NCBI GenBank assembly: GCA_035651595.1
Contig: DASRFJ010000346.1
Coordinates: 1-30,744 of the forward strand
Length of the DNA: 30,744 bases
Source of the DNA: JAFARZ01 sp035651595
GTDB taxonomy: Bacteria > Actinomycetota > Actinomycetes > Streptosporangiales > Streptosporangiaceae
Reading direction: 5' to 3'
Part shown: positions 1-7,828 of the stretch, piece after piece
Numbering within the stretch: the first letter of the stretch is position 1
Layout of the letters: each line of letters starts with the position of its first letter
Position numbers and translations under genes: made by a program
The notes under the pieces: model-generated
What the model was told of the DNA's origin: nothing
The model's input: only the letters and a program-made list of their open reading frames with translations
The model's database searches: none

Positions 1-4
1 GATT

Positions 5-28
5 GGGGGGGTAACTGTCCGCAATCAT
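5..28. repeat. C7/G7 hairpin repeat, copy 1 (right half only)
   Basis: Seven Gs followed by TAACTGTCCGCAATCAT match the right arm of the complete hairpins at 7815-7867 and 12835-12887. The left arm would lie before the start of the window. As with the other two copies, the nearest gene ends towards it on the minus strand, here murJ 420 bases away. Confidence 0.75.
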
Positions 29-117
29 TTCCGGACTGCCTCCCGTGCCCGCGCGGGGCTGCAGAAGGGCAAGGGCGTACCGCGACAAAGCCGCGCATTA
101 CGGACAGTCGGCACAGC

Positions 118-143
118 GGTGCTTGCGGCGCGCCGCAAGCACC
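118..143. repeat. perfect 26-base palindrome
   Basis: GGTGCTTGCGGCG is followed directly by its exact reverse complement, giving 13-base arms with no spacer. It could fold into a strong stem and act as a factor-independent terminator without a U-tract, or bind a dimeric regulator. No gene start lies nearby to choose between these. Confidence 0.6.
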
Positions 144-146
144 CGG

Positions 147-200
147 GTGGCCGCGTGCCAGGTGCCCGAGTGGCCGCGTGCCAGGTGCCCGAGTGGCCGC
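147..200. repeat. 23-base tandem repeat, about 2.3 copies
   Basis: The unit GTGGCCGCGTGCCAGGTGCC plus CGA occurs at 147-169 and 170-192. A third partial copy (GTGGCCGC) ends at 200. The unit length is not a multiple of three and no reading frame uses it, so it looks like non-coding tandem duplication. Confidence 0.65.
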
Positions 201-447
201 CGCGCACGGGCCGCCACCCCTTGTGCCGGGTAACCGGACGTGGCACTCCGTCTTCGGCCTGAGTTCCTGGTCGAGACTGGTCGCGATCGGTCGGCTTCTT
301 CGCGTCCAACATGGTGGTCGGCATCAGTGTGGACACCGCATCGGACTCGATCATCACCGTGCCGCTGTACCTACCTGCTCGCGGTCCGGCTCGTCGCGCG
401 GCGTGGCAGAACGGCCAGTGACCGCCTGGCCGGCAGCAGGGCCGCGC

Positions 448-2136
448 TCAACGGCTGGCCCGTACCTTGCTGACCACCCGCCGAATCCAGTCCAGCACGG
501 TCCTCATGTCGCCGTCGTCGAGGAAGTACGCGACGGCGCCGAACGCGAGGATCGCGAATACGGCGGCCGGCACCGCCAGGGCGACGGCCACTAGCTTGTG
601 ATGCAAGGGAATGGCCAGGCTGATGGCCACGCCGGCCACGACGCCGGCGGCGCAGGCGGCAAGCCCGGCCAGCGTCGCGTGGCCGGCCCCTTGCACGGCG
701 GCGGGTCCGCAGATCCGCCGGGTGATGAGCAGCAGCGGGACGGCCGCGACGGTCTGGCCGAGGGTGGTACCCAACGCGAGCATGGCGGGGACCAGGCTGG
801 GCGGCGTCAGCTCGATCAGCACGACGTCGGCCACGATCGTAATCAGCCAGCCGCCGGCCAGCGCCGCTGTGGCGATCTTGAGCCGCTTGAGGATGAACAT
901 GACGCGGGACAGGTTCGCGACCACCGCGACGCCCGCGACGCCCGGCGCGAAGAGCACGAAGGCCCAGATCAGCTGCGAGACCTGATCGGGCTGCTTGGCC
1001 AGCACGTGCGCGGCGGGGACGGCGATGGCCGCGATCACGGCCGTGCCGAGCCAGGACATGAGCAGCACGGCCCTGGTCGACCCGGCGCAGGCCCGGTCGA
1101 AGTCTTGCCCCTCTCGTGCGGACATTACCGGGAACGCGCTGACCACGATCGACAGCGCCAGGATCGCCGCGATCGAGTTGAACACCTGTGAGCCGTAGTT
1201 GAACAGCACGAGCGCGCCGGTCTTGCCGTGGCCATTGGCCAGGGCGATCGCCACCACATTGGCCACGTCGATGACCACCAGCTCGATCACGCCGACCAGC
1301 GCCAGCCCGCCGACCCGGCGCGCCACCCCGGGCGGGAAGCTCAGCGCCGGCCGCAGCCGCAGGTGCAGCCGCCACGTCGGCGGCAGGGCCACGAGGACCA
1401 AGACGGCGATACCCAGCGTTGTTCCGGCCGACAGGACGAGCTCGGCCGACTGGGGGAGCTGTGCAAGCGAGCGTCCCTTGTTCAGCGGGTCGAAGATCAG
1501 GTAGCACGCGATGAGCACCAGGCTGGAGATCCCCGGGCCGATCGACGGCGCCGCGAACCGCCGGTAGGACTGGAGCAGCCCGTACAGCACAACCGACAGC
1601 CCGTAGAGCAGGGCCTGCGGAGCGAACACCCGCAGCATGTCGCCGGTGGTGGCGACCATGTCCGCGCGGGCGCAGTGCGCGCTAGGGTTGCTCGGGTTGA
1701 GCAGCGCGGCGATCGGCCCGGCCGTCGCCACGATCACCAGGACGAGCGGCACCACGATGACGACGGTCCAGGTCAGCAGCGCCGACGTGATCTGGCCGAC
1801 CCGCGCCTTCTCCGCTGGGTCCTCCGCGGCCCGCTCGGCGGACCGGGCCAGCACCGGGACCATTGCGCTGGTCAGTGCGCCGCCCAGGATCAGCTGGTAC
1901 AGCAGGTCGGGCACCTGGTTCGCGGTCACGTACGACGTGCCCAGGCAACTGGCGCCGACCGTCTGCGAAAACACCAGCGTGCGAACCAGGCCGAGAACCC
2001 GGGACAGGATGGTCAGGCCGGCGACCACCGCGGCGCCACGGGCGATCCCCTCGCCGAGCCGCTGCGCCAGACCCTGCTCTGCCTGCGCAGTTGGTGTGAG
2101 GCCCGCGCTGTCGCTGATCGGCACATCCTTTTGCAC
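448..2136 (-). CDS. murJ: MurJ/MviN-family lipid II flippase
   Basis: A 562-residue polytopic membrane protein of the MviN/MurJ (MOP exporter) family, which flips the peptidoglycan precursor lipid II across the cytoplasmic membrane. The N-terminal helix region carries the family pattern around ILSRVLGLVRTLVFSQTVG, then VPDLLYQLILGGALTSAMVP, followed by repeated hydrophobic segments to the C-terminus (about 14 helices expected). The length fits a core MurJ without the long C-terminal pseudokinase extension of mycobacterial MviN. I chose the GTG start at 2136 because GGAGG lies six bases upstream (2143-2147). The open frame continues upstream to 2409, but only through a degenerate tandem repeat that looks non-coding. 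No partner gene is adjacent. Assignment to the family is confident; lipid II as substrate is inferred from family knowledge. Confidence 0.88.
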   Translation of the reverse strand: MQKDVPISDSAGLTPTAQAEQGLAQRLGEGIARGAAVVAGLTILSRVLGLVRTLVFSQTVGASCLGTSYVTANQVPDLLYQLILGGALTSAMVPVLARSAERAAEDPAEKARVGQITSALLTWTVVIVVPLVLVIVATAGPIAALLNPSNPSAHCARADMVATTGDMLRVFAPQALLYGLSVVLYGLLQSYRRFAAPSIGPGISSLVLIACYLIFDPLNKGRSLAQLPQSAELVLSAGTTLGIAVLVLVALPPTWRLHLRLRPALSFPPGVARRVGGLALVGVIELVVIDVANVVAIALANGHGKTGALVLFNYGSQVFNSIAAILALSIVVSAFPVMSAREGQDFDRACAGSTRAVLLMSWLGTAVIAAIAVPAAHVLAKQPDQVSQLIWAFVLFAPGVAGVAVVANLSRVMFILKRLKIATAALAGGWLITIVADVVLIELTPPSLVPAMLALGTTLGQTVAAVPLLLITRRICGPAAVQGAGHATLAGLAACAAGVVAGVAISLAIPLHHKLVAVALAVPAAVFAILAFGAVAYFLDDGDMRTVLDWIRRVVSKVRASR

Positions 2137-2259
2137 GGCAGGCCTCCGTCCAGCTACGTCGCCTGGTACAGGATCGCGCAACGCCAGGAAAGATACGTAT
2201 CCGGCAATACCCGACGAAGCAAGCCCTATTTGCCGCTTCGCCGCACTCGCCCCGATCCT

Positions 2260-2380
2260 CGCGCTCCCCGCATGCTCGCGCTCCCCGTATGCTCGCGCTC
2301 CCGCATACGTCGCGCTCCCGCATGTGTCGCGCTCCCGCATGTGTCGCGGTCCCCGCATGCGTCGCGCGTCCGCATTCCCG
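2260..2380. repeat. degenerate ~15-16-base tandem repeat upstream of murJ
   Basis: Variants of CGCTCCCGCATGTGT recur about seven times in a row with substitutions and small length changes. If translated on the minus strand they give a poor MRER/CGSA-type pattern as an N-terminal extension of MurJ. The mixed period and the strong ribosome binding site further downstream argue that this is a non-coding repeat. Units are contiguous without spacers, so it is not a CRISPR. Confidence 0.7.
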
Positions 2381-2513
2381 GCACTCGCCGCGCGCGCCGC
2401 GTTCCCCAAGGCTCGCCGTGCTCCGGCGCCACTCGAGGCGGTGGTGCGTGGCTGCTCGCGCAGCTATTGCCGGATTCGCACCGTATGCCCGCCGACCGAG
2501 GCCCCGCCTTCTA

Positions 2514-2588
2514 TGTTAGAAAAAGTACTTCGCGGTAGAAAAGGGTGCAGATCTGGCGCCTTTTCTACCGCGGGGCCCTTTGTTGACA
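2514..2588. repeat. 75-base palindromic repeat element, copy A
   Basis: The element begins TGTTAGAAA and ends near TTGACA. Its core is a perfect 14-base inverted repeat, CGCGGTAGAAAAGG (2531-2544) against CCTTTTCTACCGCG (2559-2572), around a 14-base loop containing the palindrome CAGATCTG. A second copy in the same orientation lies at 4525-4597 with an identical 31-base core. Flanking arms diverge between copies. Together they suggest ancestral ends TGTTAGAAA and TTTCTAACA, as in a small MITE-like or REP-like element. Confidence 0.75.
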
Positions 2589-2824
2589 CGGGAGCTTCTG
2601 CCCTCCCGACTCTCAGAGCTACTTGTATCTCTTCAGTAACATCATGTACACATACCGCGCCAGAAATGGTCTCGACGTCCTGCGGGCGAACGGCGGATTG
2701 TCGCGAACATCCCGTTTCGACGGCAGGTTGGCTGAGCAACGGCAAGGTGGGCCGCGGGAGGGCGGCCGGGATGCTCAAGCGCAGAACTCGCCCAACGGTT
2801 AATGGCGCGGGTCCTCGACGGGAT

Positions 2825-2854
2825 TTGTACCAATTATCCATTTTGCCCTAGCAT
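2825..2854 (+). promoter_or_regulatory. possible promoter for the 2921 gene
   Basis: TTGTAC (2825-2830) and TAGCAT (2849-2854) are separated by 18 bases, in an A/T-richer patch 66 bases before the ATG. This resembles a housekeeping sigma-factor promoter of actinomycetes, but the match is weak and rests only on the sequence. Confidence 0.3.
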
Positions 2855-2920
2855 TTGCGGCCTTGTCGCCTGTCGGTACTGGGTGTAGCGTTTCTTAAAA
2901 GTATCTCCGTGGGGGGGATA

Positions 2921-3979
2921 ATGGCCGATAAAGGACGAGAGCCCGCAGCGCCAGACGTTTCAGGAGGGGACGAAGCCACTCCGCAGCAGCGGAGACCCGG
3001 GATTTTCTGGTCCGGCTTGGCGATCTTCACGATTGCCGCCGTTGCATTTGGCTGGCTGATTGGGCAGCATCTCATCAGCTCGACGCGGCAGAGCGTAAAA
3101 TGCATACCGACCAGCAGCCAAAATTCATGGCAAGGCCTGGCTGTATCGGGCGTGCCAAGCGCTATGCAATCGTCGTTCGGGTATGGCAGGGGCACCCAGG
3201 TAATAGAGTCCACGGTGACCGTGACGAAACAGCGGGGCCTTCCGCCCGCGACGATCACGGTATCCGCGGAGCCGCTGGTGAGCAGCGACGGCACCAGTGT
3301 CATCCAGCCGCTCCAGAACGCGGGTGATCCTGGACCGGGTATCCAGGCCGTCGCAACCCGCGTTGGACCCTCCTCGACATACCGTCTCGAAGTATGCGTC
3401 AAGGCGCCTGATGCTGCCCCCGGGTCCTACACAGGTGAGCTCACGTTCCCTGGTGCGGTGCTTTCTGCCGGAAACGGCCCGCCCGTCACCGTGCCGGTCA
3501 CCGTTCCCGTCACGGTGACATTTCAGTCGGAAACTGTACCGTACTTTCTGACGATGGGGATCGTTCCCCTGTCGCTTCTCGGCATGATCTATTGCACCCT
3601 TATACTCGTCCGGCGGAAGAGCCGGAATCCCGCCGTCAGTATTGCTGAGGTATTCGGCTCTCTTTACGATGAACTTTGGAGCGTAAATGGAGTGTACGCG
3701 CTTATACTGAGTATCGGCGCGGTGTTCACGGCATGGAATGTGCAGGTCTACCGGAACCCGACCTGGGGTAGCCCCTGGCCGGTGACGCTGGTAGCGCTCG
3801 TCACGATGGTCGGCGCGGCAGCGGGTGCCGCCACGGTCCCCATGGGGCTATCCGCCGCCGCTAGCAGTCGCGCCGGCGGTTCCGGCGGCAAGAAGACTGG
3901 GCCGGGTACGCCTGCGGATGTGGCTGACGCGCCAGAAGACACGGAGGACGCGGAGGAAACGCCGGCCGCCACGGTTTAG
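2921..3979 (+). CDS. unrecognised membrane protein with an extracytoplasmic domain
   Basis: A 352-residue protein I cannot assign to a family. An N-terminal helix at about residues 28-52 (IFWSGLAIFTIAAVAFGWLI) is followed by about 150 residues that look extracytoplasmic and rich in Val, Thr, Ser and Pro, including the repeated VPVTVPVTV near residue 200. Three further hydrophobic helices start at VPYFLTMGIVPLSLL, VYALILSIGAVFTAW and VTLVALVTMVGAAAGA. The C-terminal tail of about 45 residues is acidic and Gly/Pro/Glu-rich, probably cytoplasmic and disordered. The start at 2921 has a G7 run just upstream (2911-2917); the frame is open to 2855. GC content is slightly lower than in neighbours in the first half. 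It could be a sensor or anchor protein, but nothing proves it. Confidence 0.75.
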   Translation: MADKGREPAAPDVSGGDEATPQQRRPGIFWSGLAIFTIAAVAFGWLIGQHLISSTRQSVKCIPTSSQNSWQGLAVSGVPSAMQSSFGYGRGTQVIESTVTVTKQRGLPPATITVSAEPLVSSDGTSVIQPLQNAGDPGPGIQAVATRVGPSSTYRLEVCVKAPDAAPGSYTGELTFPGAVLSAGNGPPVTVPVTVPVTVTFQSETVPYFLTMGIVPLSLLGMIYCTLILVRRKSRNPAVSIAEVFGSLYDELWSVNGVYALILSIGAVFTAWNVQVYRNPTWGSPWPVTLVALVTMVGAAAGAATVPMGLSAAASSRAGGSGGKKTGPGTPADVADAPEDTEDAEETPAATV

Positions 3980-4012
3980 CGTTAGGCCGGGCGAGTAGCG
4001 TTAGGCGGCGAG
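3977..4012 (+). repeat. short tandem duplication overlapping a stop codon
   Basis: TAGCGTTAGGCCGGGCGAG (3977-3995) is followed by TAGCGTTAGGCGGCGAG (3996-4012). The first three bases are the stop codon of the 2921 gene, so the duplication repeats the end of that gene's stop region ahead of the Mop gene. Confidence 0.6.
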
Positions 4013-4042
4013 TAGTTGCCGATCATCGTGGGGGTAGCAGTC

Positions 4043-4252
4043 ATGAAGCTGAGCGCGCGTAACCAGATCCCGGCGAGAGTTGTCGAAATCAACACCGGCG
4101 AGGCGATCGCCAACGTGACGCTGGACGCGGGCGGGGTCCGCCTGGTGGCCTCGATCACCGTGGAGGCTGTCCGCGACCTCGGCCTGGCCGAAGGCAGCGA
4201 GGTTACCGCCGTGATCAAGGCGTCCGACGTGATCGTGGCCGCTGGCAGCTGA
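4043..4252 (+). CDS. Mop-type TOBE-domain molybdate-binding protein
   Basis: A 69-residue protein matching a single Mop/TOBE domain across its whole length. It begins KLSARNQIPARV, has the central beta-strand pattern around residues 25-40, then ITVEAVRDLGLAEGSEV and the ending AVIKASDVIVA. Members bind molybdate or tungstate as oligomers and store the oxyanion or buffer it in the cytoplasm. The ATG at 4043 is preferred over the one 27 bases upstream because the family motif begins right after it and GGGGG lies at 4030-4034. It starts 63 bases after the membrane-protein gene and may be co-transcribed with it. No molybdate transporter or molybdoenzyme gene is visible in the window. Confidence 0.88.
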   Translation: MKLSARNQIPARVVEINTGEAIANVTLDAGGVRLVASITVEAVRDLGLAEGSEVTAVIKASDVIVAAGS

Positions 4253-4742
4253 CGCCTTCGACCCCCGAACGGCGATCCGGGACGTCATAGATCAAGCGGT
4301 CGGCGCCGGCCACCCCCTGACCCCTCGCGTTACCGTGGAAAGTATGGACACCGCGGAACTTTAGGGTACGAATACTCAGCCTGGATCGCCGCGTAGTCCC
4401 GATCCTCCGCGTTGATGGGCGCGGCGGAGCGGCCGCTGCATGCGGTTGCGGCTCGCCGGACGGCAGACCTGGCGTGACTAAAGTTGCAGCAGAGGCTGAG
4501 AGGGCTAGAGAGCAAAGACTCCCATGTTAATAAAGGGCTTCATGGTAGAAAAGGGTGCAGATCTGGCGCCTTTTTTGCCACAAAGCACTTTCTAACACGT
4601 TAGAGTTCCCGGCGCACCTGACAAATGGTGATATATCCGGCATGTCCGAGGCGCGCGGGGCCGCGCGGGCGGGAACGCGCGGGGGAACGCGCGGGCGCGC
4701 GGGGGGCAACCGGGCCAAGCGCGGGCGATGGGCGGGGAGACG
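4253..4742. other. convergent spacer between mop and the M1 peptidase gene
   Basis: A 490-base stretch with no supported gene. It contains the second palindromic element (4525-4597) and a very G/C-rich run with two 12-base-spaced copies of GGGAACGCGCG (4671-4681 and 4683-4693). Because the flanking genes converge here, transcription from both sides would have to end in this region. Confidence 0.6.
4525..4597. repeat. 75-base palindromic repeat element, copy B
   Basis: Aligns with 2514-2588 over its whole length. The core from GGTAGAAAAGG to CGCCTTTT is identical, while the left flank and right arm carry substitutions. The right arm has drifted (TTTTTTGCC opposite GGTAGAAAA), so the stem has mismatches. 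It keeps the end TTTCTAACA that copy A has lost, while copy A keeps the opposite end TGTTAGAAA. In this convergent spacer it could also serve as a bidirectional terminator. Confidence 0.75.
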
Positions 4743-6527
4743 TTAGCAGGAGAAGCCGGGGCCGGTCAGGCCTGGGCCGGTGATGTCGGGCTCGGCGGCG
4801 CCGTTCGGCGCTGGGTAGGCGGTGTCGAACCATTCGGCGAAGAACTTGCTCAGCTCCGCGCGGCAGGCGTGGCTCTGGTCGGGGAACCCGTGCTGGAATG
4901 CGGCCTCGAGTTCCGGCTCGGTGATCGAGCCGCCGCCGAACTCCCGCTGGATGCGCCGCAGCACCTCCGTGAACCGCGACGTGCCCAGAGTCTGCCAGAG
5001 GGCGATGTACGCCGCCGCGGGCCGCTGGTAGGTCGCGGAGCTCGAGAACAGCCCGGCAGGCTCCGGGTCCGACGGCGCCGCCGACCAGAAGGCGCCGGTC
5101 CGTGCGTACAGCGTGTTGAACTGCTTGACCAGGCTGTCGGTGAACGCTTGCTGCCCGGCCGCGGTGCCCGGGCCGCCGGCCGCTGTCTCGGCCTGCCGAG
5201 CGGTGAACATGTACTGCGAGAGCTGGGCCATACCCTCCTTGAAGAAGGTCATGTTGTAGCCGCTCTCGGTCACGTGGTCGCCCCACCACTGGTGCATGTT
5301 CTCGTGGTAGAGCGTGCTCAGCCCGATCCTCCCGCCGGCGAACGTGATCATGGTCTGCATTTCCTCTTCGAAGCTCGCGGGCGGGGTCCCCACGACGACG
5401 CCGTCAGAGGCGAAGGGGAACGGGCCGTTGAATTGGCTCTCGAAGTCGGTGATGTCCTGCTGCTGGTCCATGATCGCCTGATTGGCGGTTTGCTGGATGG
5501 AGCTGATCGAGCTGTCCTGCGCCTCGTAGTACAAGAGCCCGTCGCTGGCCTGGCGGGAGGTCAGCGTGTAGTTCCCGACGCTGTCCTCGACCAGGTAGCT
5601 GGCGACCGGCGCGCCAGAGGCCCAGTGGTACGTGACGGACCCGGCCGGGAATTCGGCGTCCGCGCCGTTGTGGGTGACCGACTTCAGCTCGCCGTTGGCC
5701 AGCGCGGTCTTGCCCGCGTTGACCGTGTCGTAGAAGTCGTAGACCGGCTTGGCGGCCGGGTAGTCGTTGAGCGGCATCCAGTCTTCGGTGCCGACCGGTT
5801 CGGTGGTGACGAAGCTTCCGCCCGTCGCCGCGAACCAGCCCTCGGTGCTGCCGTCGCCGTCATTGTGCACGCCGGGCCTGCCGGTGTAGTTCACCACGAC
5901 GGTGAACAGCGCGCCGTTCCCGATCGGCGCGGCGGGCGTGATGACCAGCTTGTTCGCGGGACACTGCGTGCCGTCGAGCGCGTCGGCGCTCTGCGAACCG
6001 TCGAGTTCGGGCGTGCAGGCGGGCGGCAGCGGGTTGCTGTCCGGGCCGCCCACCGGGTTGGTCTGCGACGCCTCGTGCGCCAGCGGGTTCGGGTCGCCTG
6101 GACCGTTGGGATCGCCGGGGTAGGTGGGCTGGACGAACGCGAACAGGGCGGGCCTGCCGTTCACCGTCACCGAGCTGACGCGCATCGCCGGCCCGGCGTC
6201 GGAGTTGGCCGAGGTCCGCTCGAAGTCCAGGCTGAAACTCGTCAGGCACTGCGTCGCCTGGTCGGTCAACGCGACGTGGTTGCCCGGCAGGAACGTGTTC
6301 GTACCAGCGTCGTACACCATGTGCACGCTCGTGTGCAGGCTCCGGTAGCCGCCGTTGCCGGTCTCCGGGTACAACCGCGACCCGTCGGCGGCGAGCGTGT
6401 GCGCTCCCGCCGAGCATCTCACGGGTGCCGCCGCGGCGCTGCTGGTGAGCGCCGAAGGCACCAGGACCGCACCGGTCAGGGACGCCGCGGCTATGGCGAG
6501 TGCGATCGGCCGACGGATTCTCGCCAT
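4743..6527 (-). CDS. secreted M1-family zinc metallopeptidase
   Basis: A 594-residue exported protein. Residues 1-35 form a signal peptide (MARIRR, a hydrophobic core, then SSAAAAP). The zinc site HExxH-x18-E is complete: H408, E409 and H412 within HENMHQWWGD, and E431 within FKEGMA, as in gluzincins of family M1. A Tyr in the downstream TYQRPAAAY segment may be the transition-state tyrosine. The exopeptidase GxMEN motif expected about 30 residues before the zinc site is replaced by EEEMQ (387-391), so free amino-terminus recognition may differ. The N-terminal half probably forms the beta-sandwich and carries a Gly/Pro/Asn-rich insertion near residues 135-165. The ATG at 6527 has AAGGAGA five bases upstream. 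It follows the cysteine peptidase-like gene on the same strand, separated by a hairpin. Confidence 0.85.
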   Translation of the reverse strand: MARIRRPIALAIAAASLTGAVLVPSALTSSAAAAPVRCSAGAHTLAADGSRLYPETGNGGYRSLHTSVHMVYDAGTNTFLPGNHVALTDQATQCLTSFSLDFERTSANSDAGPAMRVSSVTVNGRPALFAFVQPTYPGDPNGPGDPNPLAHEASQTNPVGGPDSNPLPPACTPELDGSQSADALDGTQCPANKLVITPAAPIGNGALFTVVVNYTGRPGVHNDGDGSTEGWFAATGGSFVTTEPVGTEDWMPLNDYPAAKPVYDFYDTVNAGKTALANGELKSVTHNGADAEFPAGSVTYHWASGAPVASYLVEDSVGNYTLTSRQASDGLLYYEAQDSSISSIQQTANQAIMDQQQDITDFESQFNGPFPFASDGVVVGTPPASFEEEMQTMITFAGGRIGLSTLYHENMHQWWGDHVTESGYNMTFFKEGMAQLSQYMFTARQAETAAGGPGTAAGQQAFTDSLVKQFNTLYARTGAFWSAAPSDPEPAGLFSSSATYQRPAAAYIALWQTLGTSRFTEVLRRIQREFGGGSITEPELEAAFQHGFPDQSHACRAELSKFFAEWFDTAYPAPNGAAEPDITGPGLTGPGFSC

Positions 6528-6673
6528 GACCGTCTCCTTTGCCGCCCAGGCCACCCAGGGGACATTGTGCCTGTTCCGTGACCTCACGTCCAGGCCGGCG
6601 GAGCACTCGCCCTGCGCGATCACCACCCTGTCGGCGTTCCATTCCGTTCCGCGCAGGATGAAAGGACGACCAG

Positions 6674-6710
6674 CCACCGTCCGTTCGGAATATTTCGGAA
6701 CGGACGGTGG
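6674..6710 (-). terminator. hairpin terminator after the cysteine peptidase-like gene
   Basis: Perfect 13-base arms, CCACCGTCCGTTC (6674-6686) and GAACGGACGGTGG (6698-6710), flank an 11-base A/T-richer loop. The stem starts 12 bases beyond the stop codon at 6723 on the minus strand, the expected place for a terminator. There is no clear U-tract, as is common in actinomycetes. Confidence 0.7.
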
Positions 6711-6722
6711 TATCACAGCCGG

Positions 6723-7502
6723 TTAATGCGCGACCTTCTGCAGGTCGCTCGTCAGCGTGGCGATATCCACGCCCGCCGGGTCAACGCCGTTCCGGAACCA
6801 GTGCGGGGACAGCATCGCGTAGAGCTCGTCGCAGTAGGCGGCGTGGAAGTCCCAGGACACCGGGACCGTCGTACCCCAGGTCACCGCCGTCAGGCCGGCC
6901 CCGGTGTACCCGTCGTAGATCACGCAGTGCCCGTTCTCCGGGTTGGGCTGGTTGGCGGCCGAGCCGTCCGGCGCGACGGTCCACGGCGGCAGATCGTCCG
7001 GGCCCTTCGGGAGCACGGAGTTGGGGAGCTGGACGCCGACGTACAGCGTGCCGAACAGGCTGAGCGCCAGCTTGACGTGGTCGGTGTTCGTGGGATCGAC
7101 CTCGACGAAGGCCGTGATCTTCTGACGGTCGATGCCCGTCTTCCGCCAGTACTTGAGGGCGTCGAGCAGGGCGGTTCCGCGGTCGGTGGGGTTCGAGCCG
7201 TCCGGCTGGACGTCGTGCGGGTTGTAGCCAGTGACGACCTCGTAGGCGTGCAGGACCTGCGCGGTGGTCACGGCGAGTTGCTGTTGCTGCGCGTTCGCCG
7301 CCCACAGCATGTCCGCGTGCGCCTGGCCGGCCCACGCGCAGTCGCCCACGGTGTCGTTGCCGAGCATGCCCCAGCTGGTGACCGCCTTTCCGTAGTCGAC
7401 CTCGGCCGGCGGGGCCGGCGCGGCCGGCGTGAGGTACCTGCCGAACGCGAACGTACGCGGATCTGTTTTCTTGGGTAGTTTGCCGAGCTTGTAGTGAGGC
7501 AT
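6723..7502 (-). CDS. papain-fold cysteine peptidase-like protein
   Basis: A 259-residue protein without a signal peptide. The N-terminal LGKLPKKTDPRT segment and the motif MLGNDTVGDCAWAG place Cys55 in a papain-like active-site context. NGHCVIYDGY provides a matching His192, and VTWG near residue 209 may stand for the Asn/Trp element of C1-type peptidases. Proteins of this general type are widespread in actinobacteria and usually annotated as hypothetical; peptidase activity is inferred from the Cys/His arrangement only. The ATG at 7502 has GGGAGGA six bases upstream; the frame extends upstream to 7658 but without comparable support. A hairpin terminator follows the gene. Confidence 0.7.
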   Translation of the reverse strand: MPHYKLGKLPKKTDPRTFAFGRYLTPAAPAPPAEVDYGKAVTSWGMLGNDTVGDCAWAGQAHADMLWAANAQQQQLAVTTAQVLHAYEVVTGYNPHDVQPDGSNPTDRGTALLDALKYWRKTGIDRQKITAFVEVDPTNTDHVKLALSLFGTLYVGVQLPNSVLPKGPDDLPPWTVAPDGSAANQPNPENGHCVIYDGYTGAGLTAVTWGTTVPVSWDFHAAYCDELYAMLSPHWFRNGVDPAGVDIATLTSDLQKVAH

Positions 7503-7828
7503 CCGGGTCCTCCCCCTTCGCATCGTGGTAAGCGGGCAATCCCCACCGAAGCGGGCACGCTTACCGTCATGACATGGGCAGATTGTCCACTCGGCGCATT
7601 GACCGCCCGTTAACCCTGAGTTGATCCGGGTAATGCCCGCCCGGTGCGCCCGCCACACTCGTTTCGCCCTCCGGGATCCACCGGGCGCAAGCGGCTAACC
7701 TGCGGATATGCCCCAATTGTCCGGCCATAGTCTGCGCCTCGGCAACCAATTCACGCCCCCGCACCCATATCACAACATCCCACGATATTCCCGGCGAGCC
7801 GGCAGGCGAGCCGGATTATTGCGGACAC
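7503..7828. other. spacer upstream of the cysteine peptidase-like gene
   Basis: A 326-base stretch between two minus-strand genes. It should contain the promoter of the 7502 gene, but I do not see a strong consensus. There is no supported gene. The C7/G7 hairpin repeat begins at its right end. Confidence 0.5.

Larger units (their letters stand above)
1..447. other. non-coding stretch downstream of murJ with repeats
   Basis: I see no convincing gene here. The stretch holds the right half of a C7/G7 hairpin repeat (5-28), a perfect 26-base palindrome (118-143), and two tandem copies of a 23-base unit (147-192) with a partial third copy to 200. Small open frames on both strands have arginine/proline-rich compositions typical of frame shadows in high-GC DNA, and none has a persuasive ribosome binding site. 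Confidence 0.6.
2137..2920. other. divergent spacer between murJ and the 2921 gene
   Basis: A 784-base spacer with no convincing gene. It holds a tandem repeat (about 2260-2380), a ~75-base palindromic element (2514-2588), and then a lower-GC stretch from about 2580 to 2880 that probably carries the promoter of the 2921 gene. Open frames crossing it run through the repeats and lack good starts. Confidence 0.6.

Noticed and set aside
25..357. 110-codon minus-strand frame at the left edge
   Set aside because: It overlaps the 26-base palindrome and the 23-base tandem repeat, has no family motif, and its upstream region shows no good ribosome binding site.
2260..2380. Possible CRISPR array
   Set aside because: The repeats are about 15-16 bases, contiguous and degenerate, with no spacers and no cas genes in the window.
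1228..2538. 436-codon plus-strand frame opposite murJ
   Set aside because: It runs antisense to conserved MurJ motifs and through tandem repeats, with a low-complexity Arg/Gln/His-rich product.
2464..2841. 125-codon minus-strand frame in the murJ upstream spacer
   Set aside because: It crosses the 75-base palindromic element and has no recognisable motif, so it is probably not a gene.
4728..6581. 617-codon plus-strand frame opposite the M1 peptidase
   Set aside because: Composition is dominated by Arg/Gly/Val repeats, and the opposite strand has a complete zinc site and signal peptide.
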